DNA of 64,000 bases from Chachezhania sediminis (GCF_009765275.1 NZ_VOPH01000001.1:62001-126000), one strand, 5' to 3'; counted from the stretch's first letter, positions 9,643 to 19,232 are shown. Notes: a model not told the origin generated them from the sequence alone. Made by a program: numbers and translations.

Positions 9643-10037
9643 CCGCCCGCCGGTCCGGCGAGCCGGTCTGCGTGCCTGCGCGCGATCGGGCCGTGTGCTG
9701 TGAACCCAGATCGTGCGGAAGGCGTGCGGCAATCCCCTGTGGCCTCCGATCCTTCCGCATACCTCCCGACCTCATGGGAAATCGCCATGAGGCAGCCGTC
9801 GCCATATCCCGGTCCGACAGTCGACGAGTCCTGCATCGCACGAAAACGTCATCCTGCGCCGCCGGGCCGTACCACTTTGACTGGATGTCCCCTCGACACG
9901 CGAAGCAGGGCGTGTTTGTGCGGACGACTCCATCTTTCCGTGTGGTCAAGTGAGGGGCGTCGGTGTTAGGACTTTGATAATTTAAACAAAAGCTCGGCTT
10001 CTGCAGATCACAGAGCTTTTTGACTGGGGGGGGTGAC
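9643..10037 (+). other. Intergenic region upstream of the RTX gene, with a 5-prime hairpin
   Basis: No convincing gene is seen in these 395 bases. Near its end lies a GATAAT (9976-9981), usable as a -10 box. From 9988 a perfect 8-bp stem AAAAGCTC / GAGCTTTT (9988-9995 and 10013-10020) with a 17-base loop follows, then a G-run and the RTX start at 10038. If transcription starts about seven bases after GATAAT, the hairpin is at the very 5-prime end of the mRNA, where it could stabilise the message or act as an attenuator. Confidence 0.45.
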
Positions 10038-11429
10038 ATGACACTCATAATGCGCACGTGGCTGACGAATAGGGTCGTTCTGACCGGGAACGACGACCTG
10101 TTCATCTCCGAAGGATACGGGGTCGAAACCAAGCGCGGCAAAGCCGTGTCCGCCACCGAGGGAGACCACAAGATTGTGGTGGACGGGTCCATCGTGTCCG
10201 GCGGCATCGCGGTGTCCATGACTGAAGACGTGGGATCGATCGAACTGCTGATCAACAAGACCGGTGTGATCCGCGGCTTCGACAAGGCCATCGTCATCGA
10301 CGGGGAAGGCGCGAATGTTGCCAACGCAGGCAGCATCTACGGCAGCATCCGGTTCCGCCACGAAGCCGAGGATGCGGAAGCGACCGAGTTCATCAACACC
10401 GGCACGATCACCGCCGACGGTGTCTCGATCTCCGGCAAGTCCGAGATCGACGTGATCAACTTCGGCACCATCCTGGGCGAAGTGAAGCTGAGCAGCGCAG
10501 ACGATTCTTTCGCCGCGATGGAAGGCAGCCTGGTGGCCTTCGTTTCGGGCGGGAAGGGCGACGACGACTATATCACCCAGGTCGAGTATCTGGCGATCGA
10601 GGAAAGGAAGGACGGCGGCCACGACACGGTCCAGAGCTTCGTCGACTTCCGCCTGCCGCGCTTCGTGGAAGAGCTTCAGTTGGTCGGGTCGGGCGATACC
10701 GCCGGGGTCGGCAACGGCATGGTCAACACCATCGGCGGCAATGCCGGCGACAACTTCCTGGATGGCCGGGGCGGCGACGACTTGATTCTGGGTCGGGGCG
10801 GCGACGATTACATCGACGGCGGCACGGGCGACGACAAGCTGAACGGCGGCGCGGGCGACGACATCGCCTATGGCGGGATGGGCGAAGACGAGCTTTACGG
10901 TAGGCAGGGCCGCGACCAGCTGTTCGGCGGCGGCGGCGAAGACGTCCTTGTCGGCGGCGGCGGGGCCGACCTGCTGGAAGGTGGCGTGGGCGACGACATC
11001 CTGAACGGGCAGGCCGGGAACGACGTGCTGGAAGGCAACCAGGGCAGTGACGTCATGCTGGGCCGCAATGGCTCCGACATCCTGATCGGAGGCCTGGGCG
11101 GCGACACGATGTTCGGCGGCTCCGGGGCGGACAGCTTCGTCTACATGCGCCAGGCGGATTCGCTGAGGTCGGACATGGACGATATCCGCGACTTCACCAG
11201 TGGCAAGGACGTCCTGGATTTCAGCGACTTCGCGGTCGAGATCCTGGCGGTCGAGATCGGCGGCGGTTCTTCTGCCGATCCGGTTCTGGGGCCCAGCATC
11301 GGCACGACATCCAAAGGCGGAAACACCATCGTATTCGTCGACACCGACGGCGACGGCCAGCGGGACGACATGGCGATCTTCCTGGACGGCACCGCATCGG
11401 TCAGTGTCAGCGATTTCGTCCTCGTCTGA
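10038..11429 (+). CDS. Secreted RTX calcium-binding protein
   Basis: A 463-residue acidic protein predicted to leave the cell by type I secretion. Residues about 1-230 contain several N-x-G-x-I turns (NKTGVIRG, ANAGSIYGS, NTGTITADG, NFGTILGE), suggesting a short right-handed beta-helix. Residues about 233-367 are some 15 tandem nonapeptides of the GGxGxDxLx type that bind calcium in a beta-roll. The last 95 residues lack repeats and end in SVSVSDFVLV, like C-terminal type I secretion signals. There is no N-terminal signal peptide and no enzyme domain. Start 10038 follows a G-rich ribosome binding site; no ABC, MFP or TolC gene is adjacent. It ends at a strong terminator. Confidence 0.9.
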   Translation: MTLIMRTWLTNRVVLTGNDDLFISEGYGVETKRGKAVSATEGDHKIVVDGSIVSGGIAVSMTEDVGSIELLINKTGVIRGFDKAIVIDGEGANVANAGSIYGSIRFRHEAEDAEATEFINTGTITADGVSISGKSEIDVINFGTILGEVKLSSADDSFAAMEGSLVAFVSGGKGDDDYITQVEYLAIEERKDGGHDTVQSFVDFRLPRFVEELQLVGSGDTAGVGNGMVNTIGGNAGDNFLDGRGGDDLILGRGGDDYIDGGTGDDKLNGGAGDDIAYGGMGEDELYGRQGRDQLFGGGGEDVLVGGGGADLLEGGVGDDILNGQAGNDVLEGNQGSDVMLGRNGSDILIGGLGGDTMFGGSGADSFVYMRQADSLRSDMDDIRDFTSGKDVLDFSDFAVEILAVEIGGGSSADPVLGPSIGTTSKGGNTIVFVDTDGDGQRDDMAIFLDGTASVSVSDFVLV

Positions 11430-11448
11430 CCCCGTCCCATCCTTGAAA

Positions 11449-11485
11449 GGGCCCCGGATCGAACGACGTCGTCCGGGGCCTTTTT
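11449..11485 (+). terminator. Terminator between the RTX and radical SAM genes
   Basis: GGCCCCGGA / TCCGGGGCC stem around a 12-base loop, followed by TTTTT (11481-11485), 20 bp after the RTX stop. On the other strand the same stem is followed by CTTTC, so it may also stop the convergent radical SAM transcript. Confidence 0.85.
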
Positions 11486-11499
11486 GTGGATCTAGGGTT

Positions 11500-12450
11500 T
11501 CAGCCCGCGCAGCTGGCGCCGCCCAGGACGCAGAACTTGGCGCAATGCGGATGGTTCAGCGACACAGGCCGCAACGATCCCGCCAGCGTCGGCCCAAGGT
11601 CGAAATCGGGCTCGAAGGGCAGAAGCGTACAGGCAGTCACGGTGGCGCGCGCCTCGCCCTTGCGGTGGACGACCATGCGGCTGTCGGCGCACATGACCGA
11701 ATCCGGCGACTTGTCCAGGATCCCCCAGCAGGCGGTCGTGATCTCGGGCACGTCGGTCTTGCCGTCCATTTCCGGGAACAGAACCGTCTGTGCCGGGTGG
11801 GTCGCGTCGATGTTGAACCCTTCGCGGGCAAAAAGCCCGGCAAAGCCAGCGCGGGCCTGTTCCTGGGTTTCGCCCCACTTGCTGCGGCCGGCAACGGTCA
11901 TCGTGAACCCTGCGCCGGCCAGCCAGCGCATCCCTTCCAGCGTCCGTTCGAAGCTGCCCTTGCCCCGTTCCTGATCGTGGTGGGCCGAGGAATAGTGATC
12001 CAGCGACACCCGCAGGGTCAGCCGGTCGCCATGGGCGTCCAGCAGGTCGATCAGCCCGGCCATGATCGGCGGTCGCATCATCGGCCGCATCGCATTGGTC
12101 AGGATCAGCACCCGGAGGCCCCGGTCCAGCGCCGCACCGGCCATAGTCAGGATGTCCGGGTTCAGGAAGGGTTCACCCCCTGTAAAGCCGATTTCCCCGA
12201 CCGGCAGGCGGGCTTCGGCGATTTCGCCCAGATAGGATTGCACCTCGGCCGCGGTCAGGTAGATCAGCGCGTCGTTGGTGGGGCTGCTGTCGATATAGCA
12301 GGTGGCGCATTCGATGTTGCACAGCGTCCCGGTGTTGAACCAGACGGTGCTCAGCCGCGCCGGCGCCACATGGGCGCGTCTCTGGCCGTCGGCCGTCAAC
12401 TCCGGATCGCGAAACTTGGCCGACGTGCCGGTCAGGGCAAGATCTTTCAT
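11500..12450 (-). CDS. Radical SAM protein with extra C-terminal cysteines
   Basis: Iron-sulfur enzyme of unknown substrate. The 316-residue protein has CNIECATC (Cys44, 48, 51), the CX3CX2C that binds the SAM-cleaving 4Fe-4S cluster, then GFTGGEPFLN, the SAM-binding GGE motif. Six further Cys lie in the C-terminal part (TTACWG, VMCAD, VTACTL, and CAKFCVLGGASC at the very end), which resembles a SPASM/Twitch auxiliary cluster domain. ATG 12450 is chosen; an in-frame GTG four codons earlier touches the AAGG sequence. The gene is divergent from zwf and convergent with the RTX gene; no peptide-precursor gene was seen next to it. Confidence 0.85.
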   Translation of the reverse strand: MKDLALTGTSAKFRDPELTADGQRRAHVAPARLSTVWFNTGTLCNIECATCYIDSSPTNDALIYLTAAEVQSYLGEIAEARLPVGEIGFTGGEPFLNPDILTMAGAALDRGLRVLILTNAMRPMMRPPIMAGLIDLLDAHGDRLTLRVSLDHYSSAHHDQERGKGSFERTLEGMRWLAGAGFTMTVAGRSKWGETQEQARAGFAGLFAREGFNIDATHPAQTVLFPEMDGKTDVPEITTACWGILDKSPDSVMCADSRMVVHRKGEARATVTACTLLPFEPDFDLGPTLAGSLRPVSLNHPHCAKFCVLGGASCAG

Positions 12451-12638
12451 TCGGGTAAACACCTTGGGGACAAAGACGTGCTAGGTTGTGGAAAGGGTAG
12501 CCCGAAAGCGCAAGGATTGGACAGTCCCTGCGACCGAAGTGTGACGGGTTGTGAAGTTTGGTCACGGCGCCGTTGACCTGTGTTCCACGCTAGGCTCTGT
12601 CAGGGACGCCGCAATTCATGCAGAAGGCAGGACGACAG

Positions 12639-14102
12639 ATGGTATCGCGTGTCATTCCGGTAGACCCGTTCGACCTCGTGATCTTCGGGGGTACGGGCGA
12701 TCTTGCGCGGCGCAAGATCCTTCCGGCGCTGTACCGGCGCTTCTGCGCGGGTCAGATACTCGACTGCTGCCAGATCATCGGCGCCGCCCGGTCGGAGCTG
12801 AGCAATGACGGCTATCGCCAGATGGCGGCCGAGGCGCTTCGGGAATTCGCCGATGTGTCCGATATCGACGCCGTCGAAGTGCAGGAGTTCCTGGCCCGGC
12901 TGCATTATGTCCAGCTGGACGCGCGGGGCGAGGATGGCTGGCAGGAACTGGCGCGTCTTCTGTCCGAGGACCGTATCCACGCATTCTATCTGTCGGTGGC
13001 GCCATCGCTCTTCGGCGACCTGGCGGAACGGATCGCGGGCCACGGCCTGGCCCGGGGAGAGGCACGTGTCGTCGTGGAAAAGCCCTTCGGTCATGATCTG
13101 ACCAGTGCCAAGGCGCTGAACCAGTCCCTGGCCAACCATTTTGACGAAAGCCAGATCTACCGGATCGACCATTACCTGGGCAAGGAAACCGTCCAGAACC
13201 TGATGGCGATCCGCTTCGGCAACCTGCTGTTCGAGCCGCTCTGGAATTCGCGCTATGTCGATCACATCCAGATCACGGTGGCCGAAACCGTGGGGGTTGG
13301 CGGACGCGGCGAATACTACGACCGGGCCGGCGCCATGCGCGACATGGTCCAGAACCACATGATGCAGCTTCTGTGCCTGATCGCAATGGAGCCGCCCGCG
13401 CGCTTCGAACCCGACGCGGTCCGGGACGAGAAGCTGAAGGTGATCCGCGCGCTGAAGCCCGTGGCGGCCCATGACGTGGTCCGCGGGCAATACGCGGCCT
13501 TCATCAAGGACGGCACGGAATATCCCAGCTACCGCGACGCGGTCCACGATCCGGCGTCGACCACGGAAAGCTATGTCGGGCTGAAGGTCGAAATCGAGAA
13601 CTGGCGCTGGATCGGCACGCCGTTCTATCTGCGGACAGGCAAGCGGCTGGCCGCGCGGTCCTCGGTGATCGAGGTGGTGTTCAAGGACACGCCCTATTCG
13701 ATCTTCGGGGCGGATGCGGGCGATAAAGCCAATATCCTGTCGATCCGGCTGCAGCCCAACGAAGGCATCACGCTGGAGGTCACAATCAAGGAACCGGGTC
13801 CGGGCGGGATGCGGCTGATCAACGTGCCGCTGGACATGTCGTTTTCGACGGCGCTGGGGGACAACGAACCGGTGGCCGATGCCTATGAACGGCTGATCAT
13901 GGACGTGATCCGCGGCAACCAGACATTGTTCATGCGCGGTGACGAGGTCGAGGCCGCCTGGGCCTGGACCGATCCGATCATCGACGGCTGGGAAATCCGT
14001 GGCGACCGGCCCGAAGTCTATCCCGGCGGATCTACAGGCCCGACCGGGGCCGATGCCCTTGTCGCCCGCGATGGCCGCGTCTGGCGGACGATCCGTCCGT
14101 GA
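12639..14102 (+). CDS. zwf: Glucose-6-phosphate 1-dehydrogenase
   Basis: Oxidises glucose 6-phosphate to 6-phosphogluconolactone with NADP+ (or NAD+), the entry to the oxidative pentose phosphate and Entner-Doudoroff routes. The 487-residue protein shows the nucleotide-binding GGTGDLA at 17-23, EKPFGHDL and the active-site RIDHYLGKE at 175-183. Start 12639 (MVSRVIPVDPFD) has AGGA at good spacing; a start 21 bp upstream is less likely. Its stop overlaps the pgl ATG by one base (TGATG), and pgi follows, so zwf-pgl-pgi form an operon feeding sugar phosphates into 6-phosphogluconate. Confidence 0.97.
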   Translation: MVSRVIPVDPFDLVIFGGTGDLARRKILPALYRRFCAGQILDCCQIIGAARSELSNDGYRQMAAEALREFADVSDIDAVEVQEFLARLHYVQLDARGEDGWQELARLLSEDRIHAFYLSVAPSLFGDLAERIAGHGLARGEARVVVEKPFGHDLTSAKALNQSLANHFDESQIYRIDHYLGKETVQNLMAIRFGNLLFEPLWNSRYVDHIQITVAETVGVGGRGEYYDRAGAMRDMVQNHMMQLLCLIAMEPPARFEPDAVRDEKLKVIRALKPVAAHDVVRGQYAAFIKDGTEYPSYRDAVHDPASTTESYVGLKVEIENWRWIGTPFYLRTGKRLAARSSVIEVVFKDTPYSIFGADAGDKANILSIRLQPNEGITLEVTIKEPGPGGMRLINVPLDMSFSTALGDNEPVADAYERLIMDVIRGNQTLFMRGDEVEAAWAWTDPIIDGWEIRGDRPEVYPGGSTGPTGADALVARDGRVWRTIRP

Positions 14103-14773
14103 TGGATCTTCGGATCGCCCCCGACCGCGAAACGGCGGTGGCCCGGTTGGCCGACGAAATGGCGGCGGCGCTCCATTTGGCGATTTCGACCGAAGGGCGG
14201 GCGACCCTGGCGGTGGCGGGAGGCACGACGCCCGGGCCGGTCTTCGACCGGCTGTCGACGGCGGGCATTGCGTGGCCCCGGGTCACGGTGATGCCCACCG
14301 ACGAACGGTGGGTTCCCGAAGACGACCCGCGGTCCAACGCCGGGCTGATCCGGGACCGGCTGCTGATCGGCCCGGCCTCGGTCGCGCGATACCAGTCGCT
14401 TTATGCCCCGTCGCCAGCGCCGGAAAGCGTGCTGCCGCGCCTGTCGGCCGAGGTGGCCGGGGTGCTGCCGGTGTCGGTCATGCTGCTGGGGATGGGGGCG
14501 GATATGCACACCGCCTCGCTCTTTCCCGGCGCGCCCGGACTGGCCAATGCGCTGGCAGCGGACGCGCCGGCCGTGGTTGCCGTCCGCCCCGCAGACCAGC
14601 CCGAGGTCCGCGTCAGCCTCAGCGCGCCGGTCCTGCGGGGCGCGCGCGCCCTGCACATCCTGATCTACGGCGATGACAAGCGTGCGGCATTGGAACGCGC
14701 GTCGGACCTTTCCCCGGAACAGGCGCCCGTCCGGATCGTTCTGGACAAGGCCATCGTCCACTGGGCGCCATGA
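14102..14773 (+). CDS. pgl: 6-phosphogluconolactonase (DevB type)
   Basis: Hydrolyses 6-phosphogluconolactone to 6-phosphogluconate. The 223-residue protein belongs to the NagB/RpiA-like fold: [15 protein letters not shown] near the N-terminus, then [19 protein letters not shown], and a degenerate [14 protein letters not shown] (usually GxGxDGHxASLFP, so Gly-His has become Met-His here). It starts at the ATG overlapping the zwf stop; a GTG one codon earlier is also possible. Position between zwf and pgi confirms the role. Confidence 0.94.
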   Translation: MDLRIAPDRETAVARLADEMAAALHLAISTEGRATLAVAGGTTPGPVFDRLSTAGIAWPRVTVMPTDERWVPEDDPRSNAGLIRDRLLIGPASVARYQSLYAPSPAPESVLPRLSAEVAGVLPVSVMLLGMGADMHTASLFPGAPGLANALAADAPAVVAVRPADQPEVRVSLSAPVLRGARALHILIYGDDKRAALERASDLSPEQAPVRIVLDKAIVHWAP

Positions 14774-14849
14774 TGCGTTCCGTGCTGGGTCATCAATCTG
14801 TTGCGAACCTGCGCCAATGGCTGCGGGCAGATACCAAGGAGAGTATTTC

Positions 14850-16478
14850 GTGTGGTATGACCTGAAGGTCTGTGCGGCCGGGATCGGCGAACGGCGGATT
14901 GCCGATCTGTTCGAGGCCGATCCGAAACGGGCAAAACGGTTCAGCGCCCGCGCGGGCGAGATGCTGTTCGACTATTCCAAGACCAATATCGACGACGCGA
15001 CGCTGAAGGCGTTGCTGACACTGTACGAGGCCAGCGGTGCCGCCGCCAAGCGCGAGGCGATGTTCACCGGAGAAACGATCAACGTCACCGAAGACCGGTC
15101 GGTTCTGCACACCGCGCTGCGCAATCCGAACAAGGGACCGGTCATGGTGGATGGCGCCGACGTCATGCCCGACGTGCGCGAAACGCTGGGCCGGATGCAT
15201 GCCTTTGCGGATGCAGTCCGCTCTGGCGCGATCCAGGGGGCAGGGGGCAGCATCACCGATGTGGTGAACATCGGCATCGGCGGGTCCGACCTGGGCCCCG
15301 TCATGGCGGTGCTTGCGTTGGCGCCCTGGGGCGATGGCCCGCGCTGCCACTTCGTGTCGAACGTGGACGGGGCGCACCTGGCCGACACGATCCGCGACCT
15401 GGACCCGACCCGCACGCTGGTGATCGTGGCATCGAAGACCTTCACCACAATCGAGACGATGACTAACGCCTATTCCATCCGCCGTTGGCTGGAGGCGGGC
15501 GGCGGGTCCACGCGGGACCAGTTCGTAGGCCTGTCCTCGTCGCTGGAGAAGACGGCCGAATTTGGCATTCCTGACGACAGCGTTTTCGGCTTCGCCGACT
15601 GGGTCGGCGGGCGCTATTCGGTCTGGGGGCCGATTGGCCTGTCGCTGATGCTGGCCATAGGGTCCGATGATTTCGACGACTTCCTGGCCGGCGCGGCCGA
15701 AATGGACGACCATTTCCGCACCGCCGCGCCCGCGGAAAATCTGCCGGTCCTGCTGGCCCTTGTCGGCATGTGGCACCGGCAGGTCCTGGGCTATGGCACC
15801 CGCGCGGTTCTGCCCTACGATCAGCGGTTGCAACGCCTGCCTGCCTATCTTCAGCAGCTGGAGATGGAATCGAACGGCAAGCGCGTGACCATCGACGGCA
15901 ATCCGCTGGAAATTCCATCGGGCCCCGTCGTCTGGGGCGAACCTGGCACCAACGGGCAGCACGCCTTCTATCAGCTAATCCACCAGGGCACCGACATCGT
16001 GCCCTGCGAATTCATGATCGCCGCCGAAGGGCACGAACCGGACCTGGGCGTCCATCACAAGTTGCTGATCGCCAATTGCCTGGCTCAGGCCCAGGCGCTG
16101 ATGAATGGCCGCAGCTTCGAGACCGCGCGCGAGATGATGGCGGCCAAGGGTCTTTCCGGCGACGAGATGGACGCGGCCGCGCGTCACCGGGTGTTCCCGG
16201 GCAACCGGCCATCGACCATGCTGGCCTATCCGAAACTGACGCCCCACGTGCTGGGCATGATCCTGGCGCTGTATGAACACCGCGTCTTTGTCGAAGGGGC
16301 GATCCTGAACATCAACTCCTACGACCAGTTCGGGGTGGAACTGGGCAAGGAACTGGCGACCTCGCTGGGGCCGGTTCTGGACGGGACTGCGCCGATGGAT
16401 GCGCTGGACGGGTCGACGCGGGCGCTGATCGGTTTTCTGAAGGGCCACGTATCGCCCGGGGGTTGGGGCGCGGCCTGA
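14850..16478 (+). CDS. pgi: Glucose-6-phosphate isomerase
   Basis: Interconverts glucose 6-phosphate and fructose 6-phosphate. The 542-residue protein has the family signatures [33 protein letters not shown] (phosphate-binding Ser/Thr), [13 protein letters not shown], and a C-terminal [14 protein letters not shown]. The frame is open upstream, but the GTG at 14850 (VWYDLKV) is preferred: AAGGAGA lies seven bases before it, and the family N-terminus starts about there. It follows pgl after 76 bp and is probably the last gene of the zwf operon. Confidence 0.95.
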   Translation: MWYDLKVCAAGIGERRIADLFEADPKRAKRFSARAGEMLFDYSKTNIDDATLKALLTLYEASGAAAKREAMFTGETINVTEDRSVLHTALRNPNKGPVMVDGADVMPDVRETLGRMHAFADAVRSGAIQGAGGSITDVVNIGIGGSDLGPVMAVLALAPWGDGPRCHFVSNVDGAHLADTIRDLDPTRTLVIVASKTFTTIETMTNAYSIRRWLEAGGGSTRDQFVGLSSSLEKTAEFGIPDDSVFGFADWVGGRYSVWGPIGLSLMLAIGSDDFDDFLAGAAEMDDHFRTAAPAENLPVLLALVGMWHRQVLGYGTRAVLPYDQRLQRLPAYLQQLEMESNGKRVTIDGNPLEIPSGPVVWGEPGTNGQHAFYQLIHQGTDIVPCEFMIAAEGHEPDLGVHHKLLIANCLAQAQALMNGRSFETAREMMAAKGLSGDEMDAAARHRVFPGNRPSTMLAYPKLTPHVLGMILALYEHRVFVEGAILNINSYDQFGVELGKELATSLGPVLDGTAPMDALDGSTRALIGFLKGHVSPGGWGAA

Positions 16479-16511
16479 TCGCCGCGGCCCGCGACTGCCA
16501 TTCACGGAAAC

Positions 16512-16536
16512 GAAAAACGGCCCCGGAAGGGGCCGT
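16512..16536 (-). terminator. Intrinsic terminator of the DUF882 gene
   Basis: Minus-strand stem ACGGCCCC / GGGGCCGT with tetraloop ttcc followed by TTTTTCG, about 55 bp past the DUF882 stop. The stem also lies 35 bp after pgi on the plus strand, where only a weak T tail follows. Confidence 0.85.
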
Positions 16537-16590
16537 CCTCTCATCGAACCGGATGATGGGCACCCGGTTCCGATCTGATCGTCAAAGCGT

Positions 16591-17163
16591 TCAGGCGCCC
16601 CAGCTGCGGACCGGGCCGCAGTCCATGTGGACGAAGTCCGACCGCGAATACCGACCGACACCGCCGGCATGGCAGGCCAGAGCTGCCTTTGCCATCTGGT
16701 TTACCGACCGCGAGTTCAGCCGCAGGTCGGCCGCCTGACCCTTCATGTGGAGCGAGTTCTTGGCCACGCCCCGCGACCGCGAGCGAAGCATCGCGTTGGT
16801 CTGCGGGCTGCGATAGCCGGAGAGGAGCATGTAAGGCTCGTTCACGTCCATCAGATTGTGCGCCGCGGCCATGATATCCAGCGTCCGCAGGTCGATCGAC
16901 TTGATCTGATCGGTGCGCCAGTCCCGCATGAAATGGTGGATTTCCTTGACCGAGTCCTTGATGTACTCGCCATCGATCCAATATATCATGTCAAGACGCT
17001 CACCCGTGCGCCCGGAATACATCCGGAGACGCCGGATGTCGCCACCACCGCGCAGGAAACCCGCTGCGTTGGCATAATTTGGTGCTGCTACGACTGCACT
17101 GGCCGCGAACGCTTTGAGAATCCCCCGCCGGGAAAAACCCGGCATTCCCGTGACTTCATGCAT
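16591..17163 (-). CDS. Tat-exported DUF882 / peptidase M15-like protein
   Basis: A 190-residue periplasmic protein, likely a D-Ala-D-Ala-type peptidoglycan peptidase. The N-terminus FSRRGILKAFAASAVVAAP is a twin-arginine signal (SRRxxLK) with an Ala-rich hydrophobic core ending near NANA/AGF. The C-terminal half carries LLSGYRSPQTNAML, SLHMKGQAADLRL (His and Asp zinc ligands) and DFVHMDCGPVRSW (third ligand His), the VanY/M15A-like metal site. The start is ambiguous between 17163 and the ATG six codons later. It is convergent with pgi and faces an L,D-transpeptidase gene across a 373-bp gap, so the two envelope genes are divergent. Confidence 0.88.
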   Translation of the reverse strand: MHEVTGMPGFSRRGILKAFAASAVVAAPNYANAAGFLRGGGDIRRLRMYSGRTGERLDMIYWIDGEYIKDSVKEIHHFMRDWRTDQIKSIDLRTLDIMAAAHNLMDVNEPYMLLSGYRSPQTNAMLRSRSRGVAKNSLHMKGQAADLRLNSRSVNQMAKAALACHAGGVGRYSRSDFVHMDCGPVRSWGA

Positions 17164-17536
17164 ATTCTGCGCCGTCCTGTACGCTGTTGTTCTGCCTAGG
17201 CGCGATTTTCGCGCTTATTTTTTTATCCACACCCAGATCCCGGCAAAGATATGACACAGCGGGAATCTTGGGCCAAGTGTCGATTCACAAGATCGCATTT
17301 GGTTCCTAAAAATCGGCAAAAAATTGCGCACTTTTACGTGAGAGTCCGGGTTTCCACCATTGCCAATCGTCCAGGGCCCTCTGCCGCCGGTTGATTTTCC
17401 GGGCGCTGGTGCTGATCGGCCACGCTGGCTGAATTGTGATGTCACATCAATCCCATAACCGGCATTCTTCTGGCAGAGTGGGGAACACGAGAGGGCCTGC
17501 GGCGTTGCCATGCAGGCAGAACTGGAGCACGGGACC
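17164..17536 (+). other. Divergent intergenic region with a plus-strand terminator-like hairpin
   Basis: No gene is seen in these 373 bases. Plus-strand GCGCGA-TTT-TCGCGC (17200-17214) runs into TTATTTTTTT, a textbook intrinsic terminator although no plus-strand gene ends nearby; a short antisense or unannotated RNA could end here. TGTGA-TG-TCACA (17435-17446) lies about 90 bp before the L,D-transpeptidase start and may be an operator. Confidence 0.45.
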
Positions 17537-19195
17537 ATGACACTGATGACGCGAACCGGTCTGGCGGCACCGGCACGGGCGAAAAGGCGCCTTCGGGCCG
17601 CGACTATCGTGCTTGCCGCAGTGTCAACCCTGGCCCTGATGCCGATGATGTCGCGTCCTGCGGAAGCGCAGGTCACCGCATTCAAGCAGGGCGTGGCCGA
17701 ATCTGCCTATGGCCAGGACGGTGTCGCCACCTTCTATCGCGAACGGAATTACGAGCCGCTCTGGACCGCCGACACCCAGGCGGGGCAGGCGCGCCGTGCC
17801 GCGCTGATCCAGGCGCTGCGCACTGCCGACCGGCACGGGCTGCCGCTGTCGCGCTACAATCCCGATGGGCTGATTGCCCAGATGCAACAGGCCCAGACCG
17901 CCCGCCAGATGGGCGCGCTGGAAATCGCGCTGAGCGACGCGTATCTCGGCTATGCCCGCGACGTGCAGTCGGGGATCCTGGTGCCCCGGAAGATCGACAG
18001 CCAGATCGTGCGCGAGGTGAACTATCGCAATCCGGACGAGCTTCTGGAGATGCTTGCCGCCGACGATCCCGACCGGATCCGCTCTGCCGTGGCAGCGCTT
18101 CCGCCCCAGACAACCGAATATCGCAACCTGATGAAGGCCCGCCTTGTGCTGGCCGATGCGGCGCGGGACGGGCTGTGGGGTCCGACCGTGCCAGAGCGCA
18201 AGATGGAGCGTGGCGACCAGGGGCCGGACGTGCTGAAGCTGCGCGACCGGCTGGTGCGGATGGGATACCTGTCGCCCAGCCCTGCCGGCATCTACACTCA
18301 GGAGGTCGAAAGCGCCGTCCGCCAGGTCCAGATGGACAACGGGCTGGAGGCCGACGGCGTCGCCGGGCCGGAAACCATCCGCCAGCTGAACGTGTCGGCC
18401 CAGGATCGCCTGCAATCGGTTCTGGTCGCGATGGAACGGGAACGCTGGCTGAACCAGGACCTGGGCGCGCGCCATATCTGGGTGAACCTGACCGACTTCA
18501 CGGCCCGGATCATGCAGGACGGCGATATCGCATTCGAGACCCGGTCGGTCGTGGGGGCCAACCGCGACGGACGCCGGACGCCGGAATTTTCCGATGCCAT
18601 GGAATACATGATGATCAACCCCAGCTGGTACGTGCCGCGGTCGATCGTCACCAAGGAATACCTGCCGAAGCTGCGCGCCAACCCGAATGCCGTCAGCCAT
18701 ATCGAGATCACGGACAGCCGGGGCCGTGTGGTCAACCGCAGCGCCGCAAATTTCGCACAATATTCGGCCGCGTCCTTTCCCTACGCCATGCGCCAGCCGC
18801 CGTCGCCGCGGAATGCGCTGGGTCTGGTGAAGTTCATGTTCCCGAACCCCTACAACATCTACCTGCACGACACGCCGCAGAAGAACCTGTTCGACCGCAA
18901 TGTCCGCGCCTACAGCCACGGCTGTATCCGTCTGGCGGACCCGTTCGACTTTGCCTATGCGCTGCTGTCGGCCCAGACCGACACGCCCGAGGAAGATTTC
19001 CAGCGGATCCTGAAGACCGGGCGCGAAACGCGGGTGAACCTGGAACAGCCGGTGCCGGTCCACCTGGACTATCGCACGGCCTTCACGGACCAGCGCGGCC
19101 ACCTGCAGTTCCGCCGCGACATCTATGGCCGGGACGCCAGGATCTGGCAGGCGCTGTCGAACGCAGGGGTGGCGCTGGACACGGTTCGCAGTTAA
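17537..19195 (+). CDS. L,D-transpeptidase of the YcbB type
   Basis: Periplasmic enzyme that cross-links peptidoglycan through 3-3 bonds. The 552-residue protein has a signal or anchor segment (ATIVLAAVSTLALM) with a cleavage-like AEAQ, an N-terminal scaffold (FYRERNYEPLWT), a peptidoglycan-binding repeat at about 225-285 (GDQGPDVLKLRDRL, QMDNGLEADGVAGPET), and a YkuD catalytic domain. His444 lies in YLHDTP, and His461 and Cys463 in YSHGCIRLADP. The start was placed at MTLMTRTG (17537), with GGAG nine bases upstream, rather than nine codons earlier. It is divergent from the DUF882 gene. Confidence 0.93.
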   Translation: MTLMTRTGLAAPARAKRRLRAATIVLAAVSTLALMPMMSRPAEAQVTAFKQGVAESAYGQDGVATFYRERNYEPLWTADTQAGQARRAALIQALRTADRHGLPLSRYNPDGLIAQMQQAQTARQMGALEIALSDAYLGYARDVQSGILVPRKIDSQIVREVNYRNPDELLEMLAADDPDRIRSAVAALPPQTTEYRNLMKARLVLADAARDGLWGPTVPERKMERGDQGPDVLKLRDRLVRMGYLSPSPAGIYTQEVESAVRQVQMDNGLEADGVAGPETIRQLNVSAQDRLQSVLVAMERERWLNQDLGARHIWVNLTDFTARIMQDGDIAFETRSVVGANRDGRRTPEFSDAMEYMMINPSWYVPRSIVTKEYLPKLRANPNAVSHIEITDSRGRVVNRSAANFAQYSAASFPYAMRQPPSPRNALGLVKFMFPNPYNIYLHDTPQKNLFDRNVRAYSHGCIRLADPFDFAYALLSAQTDTPEEDFQRILKTGRETRVNLEQPVPVHLDYRTAFTDQRGHLQFRRDIYGRDARIWQALSNAGVALDTVRS

Positions 19196-19232
19196 GCCTC
19201 CCCCGGTTGCCACTGATCGGGAGCAATGACCC

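Noticed and set aside
10715-11130. Tandem repeat or CRISPR-like signal
   Set aside because: The near-periodic 27-bp pattern is the coding repeat of the RTX nonapeptides; there are no conserved direct repeats with unique spacers, and no cas genes.
13939-14676. A plus-strand frame overlapping zwf and pgl in another phase
   Set aside because: Arg/Gly/Pro-rich, no motif, conflicts with two well-defined genes.
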